Assembly (NCBI RefSeq): GCF_009831655.1
Contig: NZ_WRPA01000001.1
Location: forward strand, 62,001-126,000
Length of the DNA stretch: 64,000 nt
Direction: 5' to 3'
From: Shewanella insulae
GTDB lineage: Bacteria; Pseudomonadota; Gammaproteobacteria; Enterobacterales; Shewanellaceae
Shown: positions 1 to 8,936 of the stretch, in pieces
Layout of the letters: every line of letters begins with the position of its first letter
Position numbering within the stretch: position 1 is the stretch's first letter
Notes under the pieces: generated by a model
What the model saw: the letters and a program-made list of their open reading frames with translations, nothing else
Databases searched by the model: none
Told to the model about the DNA's origin: nothing
Translations under genes and position numbers: made by a program

Positions 1-195
1 TCAGTTGAAGCGTTTACCAGCATTCGTGTCTACATAGTGGTGTCGAAGGTCGCACCTTTAGGGCAACCTAACGCCTGCCCGGCGTGGGGAGATTTGTCAG
101 TAGATTTTCAGTTGAAGCGTTTACCAGCATTCGTGTCTACATAGTGGTGTCGAAGGTCGCACCCTTAGGGCAACCTAACGCCTGCCCGGCGTGGG
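1..195. repeat. Two 88-bp direct repeats, 107-bp period
   Basis: Positions 1-88 and 108-195 are identical except at 57/164 (T versus C). A 19-bp unrelated spacer separates them. Each copy ends with a small perfect hairpin, stem ACGCC/GGCGT with loop TGCCC. The window begins exactly at a repeat start, so further copies may lie upstream. No reading frame is carried. Function is unknown; it may be the edge of a mobile or cassette-type element next to the defence genes. Confidence 0.9.
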
Positions 196-197
196 AT

Positions 198-287
198 GTG
201 TAAGCACTCTTTTGGCACGCTGTGAATATATCCTTATACGCTTCACGGCGGCGTCCATGCCGCCGAGAGCCAAAAGTGTGCTTACAC
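198..287. repeat. Palindromic REP/MITE-like element
   Basis: Nineteen-base terminal inverted arms (198-216 and 269-287, one mismatch) enclose two inner hairpins. The first pairs 219-226 with 242-249 and contains one G-U pair. The second pairs 246-252 with 259-265 around the loop GTCCAT. The two inner hairpins share bases 246-249, so they are alternatives. It has the architecture of a non-autonomous palindromic repeat. On the minus strand it would encode the tail of a 105-codon frame (175-492), which I do not accept as a gene. Confidence 0.75.
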
Positions 288-693
288 TGGGGTTTAACCG
301 TTTCTTCGATTTAGCGTCATTGGGTTGGCATTGAGACAAGCGATTGTTTTTCGATAAAAAAAACAGGTGAATATGTGACATAACATGTTGATAGCCATTA
401 ACAAGATAGATTAAAGTACCACCACTTAAGGACAGAGGTAGGCCTACTCGAATCAAACATCGACCATGCCATTCAGGGAGAGGAAAAGCCAACTATCATG
501 CGCAACTGACGCCCTCAAAACTTTACTCTGACCCCACTTATTTTAGCTGTGGAAGTTGGGTCGTGGCGATGCCCAACGACCTGACAGAGGCAAAGAACAT
601 TGAGCATTGCATCAATCAATGCTGTGTAAATTTAATGCGCCAGTTCTGATTCACAGAATGGCCAAAAATCAAAATCACTGGATCGATACCGAT
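288..693. other. Non-coding leader of the RADAR locus
   Basis: No convincing gene is seen here. Positions 521-540 carry an ACTCTGACCCC string of the kind often found at the edges of REP-associated transposase genes, a resemblance from memory. Positions 555-581 can form either of two mutually exclusive stems: GTTGGG/CCCAAC at 555-560 and 572-577, or GGTCGT/ACGACC at 559-564 and 576-581. The rdrA promoter must lie here or further upstream; no strong -35/-10 pair was identified. Confidence 0.4.
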
Positions 694-3492
694 ATGACTG
701 ATAGCACGCAGACTGAAACTACCGAGAAAAAAATCATCATCGACTTATTTGCTCCTAATCTTCCGGGTAGTACCAATGAAGATGACCTAATTCAGAAATC
801 TCTGCGTGATCAGTTGGTCGAGAGTATCCGTAATTCGGTTACCCTTCCTAACGCTGATAAGTCTGCTGAGCTAACACGGTTTATTGATGAGTCCGGTCGT
901 AATGTGTTTTTTGTGGATGGTACACGCGGTGCGGGTAAAACCACCTTTATCAATAGTGTGGTCAAATCCCTGAATAGTGATAAAGGTGATGCCAGCGTCA
1001 GCATCAAGTGTCTGCCGACCATTGACCCCACCAAACTGCCGCGACATGAACCCATTTTGGTCACGGTGACAGCCCGTCTGAACAAAATAGTGTCCGATAA
1101 GTTAAAAGAGAGTTGGTCATCGAATAACCATAAAAAACAAAAGGAAGATTGGCAGAGCCACCTTGAGCAGCTGAAACGTGGTCTACATCTGCTTACCGAT
1201 AAGGAATACAAGCCAGAATATTTCAGTGATGCTTTGAAGCTGGATGCCCAACTAGATTACTCCATCGGTGGCCAGGATTTGTCAGCAATCTTTGATGAAC
1301 TGGTTAAATGCGCGTGTGAGGTTCTCGGCTGCAAGGCGATTTTGATCTCGTTTGATGATATCGATACTCAGTTTGATACAGGTTGGGATGTGCTTGAATC
1401 CATTCGCAGGTTTTTTAATAGTCAGAAGCTGGTGGTAGTAGCAACAGGTGACTTGCGCTTGTATTCCCAGCTGATTCGCGGCAAGCAATACGAGAATTAC
1501 AGCAAAACTTTGCTCGATCAGGAAAAAGAGAGCGCGCGCTTGGCCGAGCGGGGCTATATGGTTGAACACCTTGAACAGCAATATTTATTAAAACTTTTTC
1601 CAGTACAAAAACGTATGCAGCTAAAAACCATGCTGCAGCTGGTCGGCGAAAAGGGGAAAGCCGGTAAAGAAAATATCAGGGTTAAAACCGAGCGTGGTAT
1701 GCAGGATGTTGATGCTATAGAAGTCTGGCAAGCGATTGGTGATGCTGTTAGGGAAGGGCTTAATTTGAGGACTGGCTCTGATACGGATATGTATGTAAAT
1801 GAGCTGCTGAAGCAGCCAGTTCGTTTATTAATGCAGGTACTACAAGACTTCTATACCAAAAAGAATTATGCCAAGCCTAACAGGAATGAAAGTGAACAAA
1901 GAGTCAATGAAGAAGTTGGTGAGCAATCAATCCCGAATTTACTTAGAAATGCCTTGTATGGATCGATGCTTAGTAGCATTTATCGTGCGGGGTTGAACTA
2001 TGAACAACATCGATTTGGTATGGATTCGCTCTGTAAGGATATATTTACTTATGTAAAGCAGGATCGTGATTTTAATACCGGGTTTTATTTACGACCTCAG
2101 TCCGAGAGTGAAGCATTAAGAAATTGTTCTATTTACTTAGCATCTCAGGTAAGCGAAAACTGTCAGGGAAGTCTGTCCAAATTTCTACAGATGCTTTTGG
2201 TTGGTTGTGGTTCCGTCAGTATATTCAATCAGTTTGTGACCGGGTTGGTGCAGGCTGAGAATGATAATGGTAAATCAGAACAGCTTATCAGTGAATATTT
2301 AGCCTATATGTCAGTGGGCAGAAATGAAAGTGCCTCCCATTGGGCGAATCGATGTTGCGCTGTGATCGCAAACACCTCCAATGATGCCAAGGCGGGGGTT
2401 TTTCTTGGCATGGTGCAGCTAAACCGTCAAAAACGCTCAAATATACCCGACTATTTCAATGCATTTGATATCGATGCCGAGAAGGGCTTGGCAAAAGCAG
2501 CAATCGCGGCTTCGTTGAGTTCAGTTGCTTCAAGTAATTTGATGGATTTCAGTAGTGTTTTTAATCTGATTGGTGCTATCGCTGATATCTCAGCATGCCA
2601 TCGTGAAAAGACCGCTATTGCTAAGGCATTTAATAAAGCTATAGCACAACCAACATGTATCGTTCCTCCATGGAGCGACACTGCTGCTCGTGCGGACATG
2701 AAAAAACCTGATAATGAGGAAGTTGAAGAATCCCATCCGGAAGCCGACAATAACTTCTCTGATGCAATTGATAAAATTTCAACATGGCTAGATAAAGTCG
2801 AACAAGTTGAGGCTGATATTCGTCCATCTTCACTATTGATTGGAAAAGTATGGACTCGTCTATATTTTAATCTGAACAATATAGCTGATGAGCATAAAAA
2901 AAGACTCTCCAGCGATTCGAATTCTGGGAAAAAAGCCAGTCAATCAAATGCTGCGAAAATTATGCGCTTTAATGTCCTAGCTTTTCTGCATGCAGCATTG
3001 GTTGAAGAAAGCTTATATCATTCGATTAGTAATAAGGAATATCTTGGTGAAGGGCTAAGGCTAAATCCGGTCACTTCGGTTGACGAGTTTGAGAAAAAGA
3101 TAAGAGAAATGAATGTTGAATTGGATTGTGCGGGAAAAACATGGAAAGAGACCCATCCGTTGTTTTTCTTATTGATTAGCTGCCCAATTCTTCATCCATT
3201 CATCTTTCCTGTTGGAGGGGTTAATAGTTCGCAAAGATCCTATGTAAAAGAGGTAAGCTTTCGCAAACTAATTTCGGATATAATCAACTCTGATACACCT
3301 CAATATGATGTTTTGTCGAAGAGTGAATTCGATGATTTGTTCAAGAACGATACTCCAAATGAAAATATTAAACCGGAAACTTCACGTAAAACAATAATGT
3401 CACTGAATGCTGCCACAATAGCAGGTGCAAAATACCCTGATCCTAAGTCAGTTAAGGAAAGTGGTACTCCTTCTTCGGATGTCGAAGAATAA
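694..3492 (+). CDS. rdrA: RADAR-type P-loop ATPase RdrA
   Basis: This is a large predicted anti-phage ATPase of 932 residues. In known RADAR systems RdrA forms ring assemblies that work with the deaminase RdrB. A Walker A motif (G-T-R-G-A-G-K-T-T) lies at residues 76-84, an extended Walker B (ILISFDDID) at 216-224, and a sensor-1-like VVVATGD strand at 247-253. The C-terminal two thirds is helical-looking and has no motif I recognise. The frame stays open upstream to TTG 607, with ATGs at 619 and 658. ATG 694 was chosen because the hydrophilic MTDSTQTE start looks native, but no start has a strong ribosome site. rdrB follows 23 bp downstream. Function is inferred from the Walker motifs plus pairing with the deaminase; the match to RdrA itself is from size and context. 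Confidence 0.8.
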   Translation: MTDSTQTETTEKKIIIDLFAPNLPGSTNEDDLIQKSLRDQLVESIRNSVTLPNADKSAELTRFIDESGRNVFFVDGTRGAGKTTFINSVVKSLNSDKGDASVSIKCLPTIDPTKLPRHEPILVTVTARLNKIVSDKLKESWSSNNHKKQKEDWQSHLEQLKRGLHLLTDKEYKPEYFSDALKLDAQLDYSIGGQDLSAIFDELVKCACEVLGCKAILISFDDIDTQFDTGWDVLESIRRFFNSQKLVVVATGDLRLYSQLIRGKQYENYSKTLLDQEKESARLAERGYMVEHLEQQYLLKLFPVQKRMQLKTMLQLVGEKGKAGKENIRVKTERGMQDVDAIEVWQAIGDAVREGLNLRTGSDTDMYVNELLKQPVRLLMQVLQDFYTKKNYAKPNRNESEQRVNEEVGEQSIPNLLRNALYGSMLSSIYRAGLNYEQHRFGMDSLCKDIFTYVKQDRDFNTGFYLRPQSESEALRNCSIYLASQVSENCQGSLSKFLQMLLVGCGSVSIFNQFVTGLVQAENDNGKSEQLISEYLAYMSVGRNESASHWANRCCAVIANTSNDAKAGVFLGMVQLNRQKRSNIPDYFNAFDIDAEKGLAKAAIAASLSSVASSNLMDFSSVFNLIGAIADISACHREKTAIAKAFNKAIAQPTCIVPPWSDTAARADMKKPDNEEVEESHPEADNNFSDAIDKISTWLDKVEQVEADIRPSSLLIGKVWTRLYFNLNNIADEHKKRLSSDSNSGKKASQSNAAKIMRFNVLAFLHAALVEESLYHSISNKEYLGEGLRLNPVTSVDEFEKKIREMNVELDCAGKTWKETHPLFFLLISCPILHPFIFPVGGVNSSQRSYVKEVSFRKLISDIINSDTPQYDVLSKSEFDDLFKNDTPNENIKPETSRKTIMSLNAATIAGAKYPDPKSVKESGTPSSDVEE

Positions 3493-3515
3493 TTACCTCC
3501 GTATAAGGATTAGAT

Positions 3516-5915
3516 ATGGAACGCTTTCTTCTTAATTCAACAGCATTGTTGCATCGTTTGATTACTGCCTCATTGGACGAGGTATCACTTGATGATAGGG
3601 TAGAAGCATCCGTATTTCTTACTCAATATGAGCAGACACGTAATCTGCCTGATCATGTAGCGAAATCGGCGTGGTCCTCCTTGGTGCAGGAACTCAAACC
3701 GCAAAATATGAAACTCGGCCCTATTGCTGCTTTACGTTTGATCGCTGACAAATTTGTTAAAAATGAGAAAGATGGCCCGAGAATTGACCTTTCTATGTTC
3801 TCGGAATGGCAAACTCTAATGAGTCGTGTGTCGTGCTTGCCAATTATGGCATGTCATCAGGTATTTAACCTAGGGCCTGCCAGTCGGGAATATAGCTTTC
3901 GTTGGCCTTTGTACCCGTATCACCCAACGGTTGAGGACTATATTACCCGTGAACGTCTGCACGAAACTCACCAACATCTGAATGGCAGTACCAGCGCAGA
4001 AGAGTGTTGGCTGGATGCACTCAAGCACCCAGACATGACTGTCAAAGATTTTGAGAAGGGCTGGACTTCTCAAGAGATGAAGCAACTCTGTGCTCAGATT
4101 GATTCCTCACTCGCGCCTAAAATCTTCAAAGACCGTTTGCAGGTTGCCAACAATATTCGCGAAATTCTTTGCCGGATAGCTCAGAACGTGGAGTTGCCAG
4201 AGTGGATGGCGTCATTGCAGCACCCGCAGCAGTTGGCGGACAGCACAATTCTACATCAGGGAAAGGAGTACAGGTTTGCGACGGTTTGGCCAACGGACGA
4301 CAAATACAGTCAGGAGTCTGAATTTTGCTGGCTAACCGGGTTGTTGGAAAAATGGCGGTATGGTGCGCCCGAAGGATTGGAACGACTGCTTTGGGTTTAC
4401 CTGCTGATTCAGAATCAGTATCTGACCCTGCTGGTTCAGCGAGACGATTTTTTCGGTTTTGAACAGTTCCAGAAATACACCATGACGGAGCTGAGAGAAG
4501 AAACCGAGAAATCTTATTTGTCTCGTTTCAAACATGCACATGGTGCCGGTGTGTATTCTCAGGTGCGTTATCTGGAAGGACGCTTTGCTCCGAAAAGCGA
4601 CCCCAACAAAATGGAAAAACTGATCTTCAGCGTTTTGCGTGGGTATTGGGAATACCTGAAAGCGCATATGGTAGTGGATTGGCGGCATGACCTGCCCTTG
4701 AATATTCCGCAGATACTCGACAATTTTGAGCAGGTTAAGTCTGGCAGTATATGTGCCGAGCTGGCGCTGGTGCCGCACTTTATAAAGAGAAAGCCCAAAA
4801 AGGATGAAGTCTATCCTTACGCGTCGCTGTTCAAGGATTTGAAGAATCAGGCTGCTATTCTGATGGACATCCTGAATCATGAACCACGCTTGACACGTTG
4901 GATTCGAGGAGTGGATGCTGCTGCTAATGAGATGCACGCGCCACCGGAGTTGTTTGGACCATTGTTCCGGGTGCTAGCCAAATCCGGTATTGCTCATTTT
5001 ACCTATCATGTTGGCGAGGACTTTCCTCATCTGATCAGTGGTATTCGCTCAATTGATGATGCCTTGAGGTTTTTGCCGTTGCGTAATGGCGATCGTTTGG
5101 GTCACTGCACGGCGATTGGCATCACGCCTGATATCTGGAAACGCTCTTTGCCAACCTGTTTGTCCATGACCAAAGAAACGCTATTGCTCGATTTGGTGTT
5201 TATCTGGCGAGAACTTCGAAGTCATCCGGAGCTACTGCGTTACGCCACTGATGCCGCTATTGACGCGGTTCGTTTGGCCCATGAGGTGTTTTCGCTGGAA
5301 GAAGAAATTTCGATTACCACCCTTGATCAGGTGTTTGAGTTGCGGGGGGAGTTGGCTGAATCGGAAGGCCTGCTGGGTGAATTAGATGGGCCATTAAAAC
5401 CCAAATCCCTCTGGTTGGAAGAGTACGAGCACGCTAGAGAGTTGGCTAAAAAGTCGGGAATGAAAAGGCCATTGAACTTGTATAAGCAATGGCTGACAGA
5501 TGACAACGTGCGAAAACAGCGTGCTGAATACGTTGAAGTTGACCTAGAATATTTGCCGGATGAGGCGTTAGTTTCATTGCAACAGATAGTGATGGCAAAA
5601 ATGGCAGACAGAAACATTGCGATTGAGTGCCCACCGACCAGCAATACCCGTATCAGCCAGTATCGAGATGTTAGCGAGCATCATATCTTTCGCTGGATGG
5701 GCTTGCCAGGTGAAGTGATTGAAGGTGATGTCCCTATGTCTATTTGTCTGGGATCTGATGATCCGGGTATTTTTGCAGCAGATCTAAAATCCGAGTTCTA
5801 TCATCTGTTCGTGGTGTTAACCAGAAAGTTCGGTTTGTCTCCAGCGGAGGCTTTGAGAAAGGTGGCGGAGGTGAACGAGAATGGACGGATTTATCGCTTT
5901 CACAATGTAAGGTAG
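3516..5915 (+). CDS. rdrB: RADAR adenosine deaminase RdrB
   Basis: This 799-residue deaminase-superfamily protein is the predicted effector of RADAR. The family deaminates adenosine or adenosine nucleotides during phage infection; reports differ on RNA versus ATP as the main substrate. The metal-binding HxH lies at H152-Q-H154, followed by L-N-G-S. The catalytic His-x-Gly-Glu is H498-V-G-E501. A third metal ligand candidate is H530 in GDRLGH. The E-C-P-P-T-S-N motif lies at 704-710 and the paired aspartates are D748-D749 (GSDDP). All expected deaminase motifs are therefore present in order. It is more than twice the length of housekeeping adenosine deaminases (about 330-350 residues), as expected for RdrB. 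The ribosome site AAGGA lies just before ATG 3516. It is translated from the same transcript as the ATPase gene. Confidence 0.88.
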   Translation: MERFLLNSTALLHRLITASLDEVSLDDRVEASVFLTQYEQTRNLPDHVAKSAWSSLVQELKPQNMKLGPIAALRLIADKFVKNEKDGPRIDLSMFSEWQTLMSRVSCLPIMACHQVFNLGPASREYSFRWPLYPYHPTVEDYITRERLHETHQHLNGSTSAEECWLDALKHPDMTVKDFEKGWTSQEMKQLCAQIDSSLAPKIFKDRLQVANNIREILCRIAQNVELPEWMASLQHPQQLADSTILHQGKEYRFATVWPTDDKYSQESEFCWLTGLLEKWRYGAPEGLERLLWVYLLIQNQYLTLLVQRDDFFGFEQFQKYTMTELREETEKSYLSRFKHAHGAGVYSQVRYLEGRFAPKSDPNKMEKLIFSVLRGYWEYLKAHMVVDWRHDLPLNIPQILDNFEQVKSGSICAELALVPHFIKRKPKKDEVYPYASLFKDLKNQAAILMDILNHEPRLTRWIRGVDAAANEMHAPPELFGPLFRVLAKSGIAHFTYHVGEDFPHLISGIRSIDDALRFLPLRNGDRLGHCTAIGITPDIWKRSLPTCLSMTKETLLLDLVFIWRELRSHPELLRYATDAAIDAVRLAHEVFSLEEEISITTLDQVFELRGELAESEGLLGELDGPLKPKSLWLEEYEHARELAKKSGMKRPLNLYKQWLTDDNVRKQRAEYVEVDLEYLPDEALVSLQQIVMAKMADRNIAIECPPTSNTRISQYRDVSEHHIFRWMGLPGEVIEGDVPMSICLGSDDPGIFAADLKSEFYHLFVVLTRKFGLSPAEALRKVAEVNENGRIYRFHNVR

Positions 5916-6207
5916 CGCGTAATCATCGAGGATGATCCCCGTATTGTAATTTTGACACTGAATTCAAAATCATGGAGGTCAACCCTGCCGCCCGCGAAGG
6001 AAAACCTATGCAGGCAAATGAGACAAGCCAAAAAGCCAATACCATCATTCGACGGTTTACATATTCTTGTCAAAAATGACTTTAACTATGGTTGAGTTCT
6101 ATTGTTTACAATAGTGGAGGCTGGCGGTTTACCGAGGGCGCTGATTTACTATGAAGCTAACCTATGTAAAGCTCGCTAAATATAATTGAGATTAGTTCGG
6201 ATGACGC
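5916..6207. other. Gap between RADAR genes and hydrogenase operon
   Basis: No gene of convincing length is seen on either strand. A 23-codon frame begins with ATG at about 6008 but has no family resemblance. The base composition is lower in G+C than the hydrogenase genes. This is the likely right junction of the accessory island; no attachment-site duplicate or tRNA end was found. Confidence 0.4.
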
Positions 6208-6208
6208 A

Positions 6209-6244
6209 AGATAGCGTTAGACTCTGGCGAGTCTAACGCTGTCT
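6209..6244 (-). terminator. Hairpin ending the hydrogenase operon
   Basis: A 14-bp stem pairs 6210-6223 with 6230-6243, with one G-U pair and a six-base loop. It lies 24 bp beyond the last minus-strand stop. The following T tract is short, so termination efficiency is uncertain. The structure could also act on plus-strand transcripts from the RADAR genes. Confidence 0.6.
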
Positions 6245-6267
6245 TTAGGCTTAGGGTAACGCTTGGA

Positions 6268-6432
6268 TTATGAGCGTTTCTTCCACAGCATGACGCCGGC
6301 GACGATGATCACTAGCGCGATGATGGGGAGTAGGTCGTTAAGGTGGTGGAACAGACCTATGCCATTGTGTCCTGGGTGTGCCCAAGCCGCTGCAGGAAGA
6401 AGGCTAGCGAGTAGTAGTGAGGCTTTTTTCAT
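6268..6432 (-). CDS. Small membrane protein with HPGH motif
   Basis: This is a 54-residue protein with an N-terminal signal-like hydrophobic stretch ending near A-W-A, then H-P-G-H, then one transmembrane helix and a KKR tail. ATG 6432 was chosen because GGAG lies seven bases upstream. It is the last gene of the hydrogenase operon, 25 bp after hypA. The histidine-rich start after the signal recalls the beginning of HupE/UreJ nickel permeases, but the protein is far too short to be one. A role in nickel handling or hydrogenase anchoring is a guess from context only. Confidence 0.6.
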   Translation of the reverse strand: MKKASLLLASLLPAAAWAHPGHNGIGLFHHLNDLLPIIALVIIVAGVMLWKKRS

Positions 6433-6457
6433 TGTAATACTCCATATATGTTTGGTT

Positions 6458-6808
6458 TTATTCATCGGTTTCTAGCTCTAGTTGCATCAGCAGCAATTCT
6501 TCCCCTTCGATGATGCGGGTCTCATAGCTGTGACAACTAGGACAAATGACACTTCGTTCTTTAATGGTATGAGTGCTTTGGCAAGCTTGGCACTCGAGCA
6601 CCAATTCTTGATGTAGAATCTCCAGCTCCGCCTCTCTGGCGCGTCCCTCCAGCTTGAAGGTTTCAAACGCCGTCGCCAGTAGGGCGGGTTCGACGCCGCT
6701 GAGGACGCCGATTTTTATCACCACCTTAGTGATCCTGCTCGCCTGATTGGCGATGGCGTGCTGTTCACACTGTTCCAGCAGGGCGGTGACAATCGAATAC
6801 TCGTGCAT
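6458..6808 (-). CDS. hypA: Hydrogenase nickel incorporation protein HypA
   Basis: HypA is the nickel metallochaperone that, with HypB, delivers Ni to the hydrogenase large subunit in the cytoplasm. At 116 residues it has the standard family length. The N-terminal MHE motif supplies the nickel-binding His2. The zinc site is formed by C73-x2-C76 and C89-x2-C92. Its start codon overlaps the hypE stop by one base, indicating translational coupling. It belongs to the minus-strand hya-hyp operon. Confidence 0.95.
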   Translation of the reverse strand: MHEYSIVTALLEQCEQHAIANQASRITKVVIKIGVLSGVEPALLATAFETFKLEGRAREAELEILHQELVLECQACQSTHTIKERSVICPSCHSYETRIIEGEELLLMQLELETDE

Positions 6809-7818
6809 TAACAGATCCTTGGCAGCAGTTCACCCTGGGGCAGGTCGAGGTAGCGGCTGCTGCCCCATGGGGTCTTGAGGACCACTTTACCCGGATGAGT
6901 CTCTTCCACATGGCCTATGATGGCCGCCTGTTGGCAGTGGCCGTAACGCTTGATGATCTCCAGTGCGCCTTCGGCTACCTCACCCGGCACGGCTAGGATG
7001 AAGGTGCCTTCGTTGGCCAGATCATGGGGCTCGAAGCCGTAGAGCTCACACAGGCCTTTAACCTCGTCACACACGGGGATCTTGCTCTCCTCGACATTGA
7101 TGCCGACGTCGGAGGCGCCCGCCCATTCGTTGAGCACCGCCGCTAGGCCGCCACGGGTGGCGTCACGCATGGCGTGCACCTCTATGTTGCAGGCGATTAG
7201 CTGCTCGACCACGGGCCAGAGGTTGGCGCAGTCGCTGACCAGTTCAGATTCCAGGGTGAGTCCCTCGCGGGCCATCAAGATGGCGGCGCCGTGACGACCG
7301 ATATCGCCTGAGACGATAATGGCATCGCCGGGACGCAGGTTTTTCACCGAGATCTGCGGCTTCAATACGCGGCCGACCCCGGAGGTGTTGATAAACAGGC
7401 CATCGGCGCAGCCCTTAGGCACCACCTTGGTATCGCCGCAGACGATGCGGGTGCTGCTCTTGTGCAGCTCCTCGGCCATGCTATTGACGATAGTTTTCAG
7501 ATCCTTGATGGCAAAGCCTTCTTCTATGATGAAGCTGCAGCTCAGATATTGAGGTTCGGCGCCCATCATGGCCAAATCGTTGACCGTGCCCGCGATGGCG
7601 AGCTTGCCTATGTTGCCACCGGCGAAAAACAGCGGCGATACGGTGAAGGAGTCTGTGGTGAAGGCGGCCTGACCCTCGAAGTGGAGCAGGGCGGCGTCTT
7701 CCTCGCTCGCCAGGATCGGGTTATTGAAGGCCTTGAAGAAGATGGACTTGATCAGTCGGTTCATCTCCTTACCGCCACCGCCGTGACTGAGTTGTACGGT
7801 TTTTTCGTTGTCGGCCAT
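6808..7818 (-). CDS. hypE: Hydrogenase maturation protein HypE
   Basis: HypE dehydrates a carbamoyl group on its C-terminal cysteine, using ATP, to make the thiocyanate that becomes the cyanide ligands of the NiFe site. The 336-residue protein ends in the diagnostic P-R-I-C, with the terminal cysteine intact. The GGGGKEM motif near the N-terminus is typical of this AIR-synthase-related family. HypE receives the carbamoyl group from HypF, encoded upstream in the same operon. Two bases separate it from hypD. Confidence 0.96.
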   Translation of the reverse strand: MADNEKTVQLSHGGGGKEMNRLIKSIFFKAFNNPILASEEDAALLHFEGQAAFTTDSFTVSPLFFAGGNIGKLAIAGTVNDLAMMGAEPQYLSCSFIIEEGFAIKDLKTIVNSMAEELHKSSTRIVCGDTKVVPKGCADGLFINTSGVGRVLKPQISVKNLRPGDAIIVSGDIGRHGAAILMAREGLTLESELVSDCANLWPVVEQLIACNIEVHAMRDATRGGLAAVLNEWAGASDVGINVEESKIPVCDEVKGLCELYGFEPHDLANEGTFILAVPGEVAEGALEIIKRYGHCQQAAIIGHVEETHPGKVVLKTPWGSSRYLDLPQGELLPRIC

Positions 7819-7820
7819 GA

Positions 7821-8936
7821 TTAGACTCCGTTATAGCGGTAATAGGCGTTACAGGCGCCTTCCGAGCTGACCATGCAGCTGCCGAGGGGCGTCTCTGGGG
7901 TGCAGCCGCGGCCAAAGACCTTACAGTCTTTCGGCTTGGCGATGCCTCTAAGGATGTCGCCGCACTGGCAGGCCTTGTGATCGTCGATATCGGCCACATC
8001 CAGTTTGTCGCGATAGATCACCTCGGCGTCGCGGTGGGCAAATTCGGGCCTTAGCATCAGCGCCGACTCATTTAGCGGTCCCAGGCCGCGCCAGCGAAAG
8101 TGGGGCCTGATGGTGAGGTATTGATCTACCTTCTGCTGGGCGTGAAGATTGCCATCCTCGCTCACCGCGCGGCTGTATTGCACATCGAGCTCGGCGACGC
8201 CTTCGACCTTCTGTTTAACGATGCGCAGGATAGACTCCATCACATCCACAGGCTCGAAGCCGGAGACCACCACTGGGGTGCCGTATTGGGTCACGGCCGG
8301 GCGGTAGAGCTTGGCGCCGGAGATCACGCTTACGTGAGCCGGGCCGATAAAGGCATTCACCTTGGCTTGGGGATCGGCCATCACGGCGTCGATGGCCGGT
8401 GGCACCAATACATGGTTGATATGAAACAGCAGGTTTTCAAGCCCCTGTTTCTCCGCCTGTTCGATTAGCACTGCGGTCATGGGGGTTGAGGTCTCGAACC
8501 CAATGGCGAAGAAGATAACCTGCTTATCCGGGTTATCTTTGGCAATGGTCAGGGCGTCCATGGGATCGTAGAGGGGGCGAATATCGCAGCCCTTGGCGCG
8601 AAACTCCGCTAGGCTGCCCTGGGAGCCGGGCACGCGGATCATATCCCCCAGGGTCACCAGGATCACATCAGGCTGTGAGGCCAGGATGGCGGCGTGGTCG
8701 ATGCGCTCCTTGGGCATGACACACACGGGGCAGCCGGGGCCGTGGACAAATTCTATGTTGTCAGGCAGTAGCTGGTTGAGGCCATATTTCATGATGGTAT
8801 GGGTATGACCGCCGCACACCTCCATGATGTAGATGTTGCCGTCGTGCTTGGCGGCGTGCAGGGCGATCTCCTTAGCCAGGTTGTGTATGGTCTCGGGATC
8901 TCTGAACCCCTGATATAGCTGCTTGAGCGCTATCAT
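7821..8936 (-). CDS. hypD: Hydrogenase maturation protein HypD
   Basis: HypD is an iron-sulfur protein that, in complex with HypC, assembles the Fe(CN)2CO unit. The 371-residue sequence has the expected CGGHTH motif near residue 41, GPGCPVC shortly after, and a C-terminal cysteine cluster (CQCGD, GRGCTP) for the 4Fe-4S cluster. The start codon overlaps the end of hypC by four bases. All family hallmarks are present. Confidence 0.96.
   Translation of the reverse strand: MIALKQLYQGFRDPETIHNLAKEIALHAAKHDGNIYIMEVCGGHTHTIMKYGLNQLLPDNIEFVHGPGCPVCVMPKERIDHAAILASQPDVILVTLGDMIRVPGSQGSLAEFRAKGCDIRPLYDPMDALTIAKDNPDKQVIFFAIGFETSTPMTAVLIEQAEKQGLENLLFHINHVLVPPAIDAVMADPQAKVNAFIGPAHVSVISGAKLYRPAVTQYGTPVVVSGFEPVDVMESILRIVKQKVEGVAELDVQYSRAVSEDGNLHAQQKVDQYLTIRPHFRWRGLGPLNESALMLRPEFAHRDAEVIYRDKLDVADIDDHKACQCGDILRGIAKPKDCKVFGRGCTPETPLGSCMVSSEGACNAYYRYNGV

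Noticed and set aside
170..180. ACCTAAC resembling an integron attC core (RYYYAAC / GTTRRRY)
   Set aside because: No partner core site lies at a suitable distance and no cassette frame or integrase is present, so it was not called attC.
175..492. 105-codon minus-strand open frame
   Set aside because: Its last third is the palindromic element and part of the direct repeat; the rest has no family resemblance and no ribosome site.
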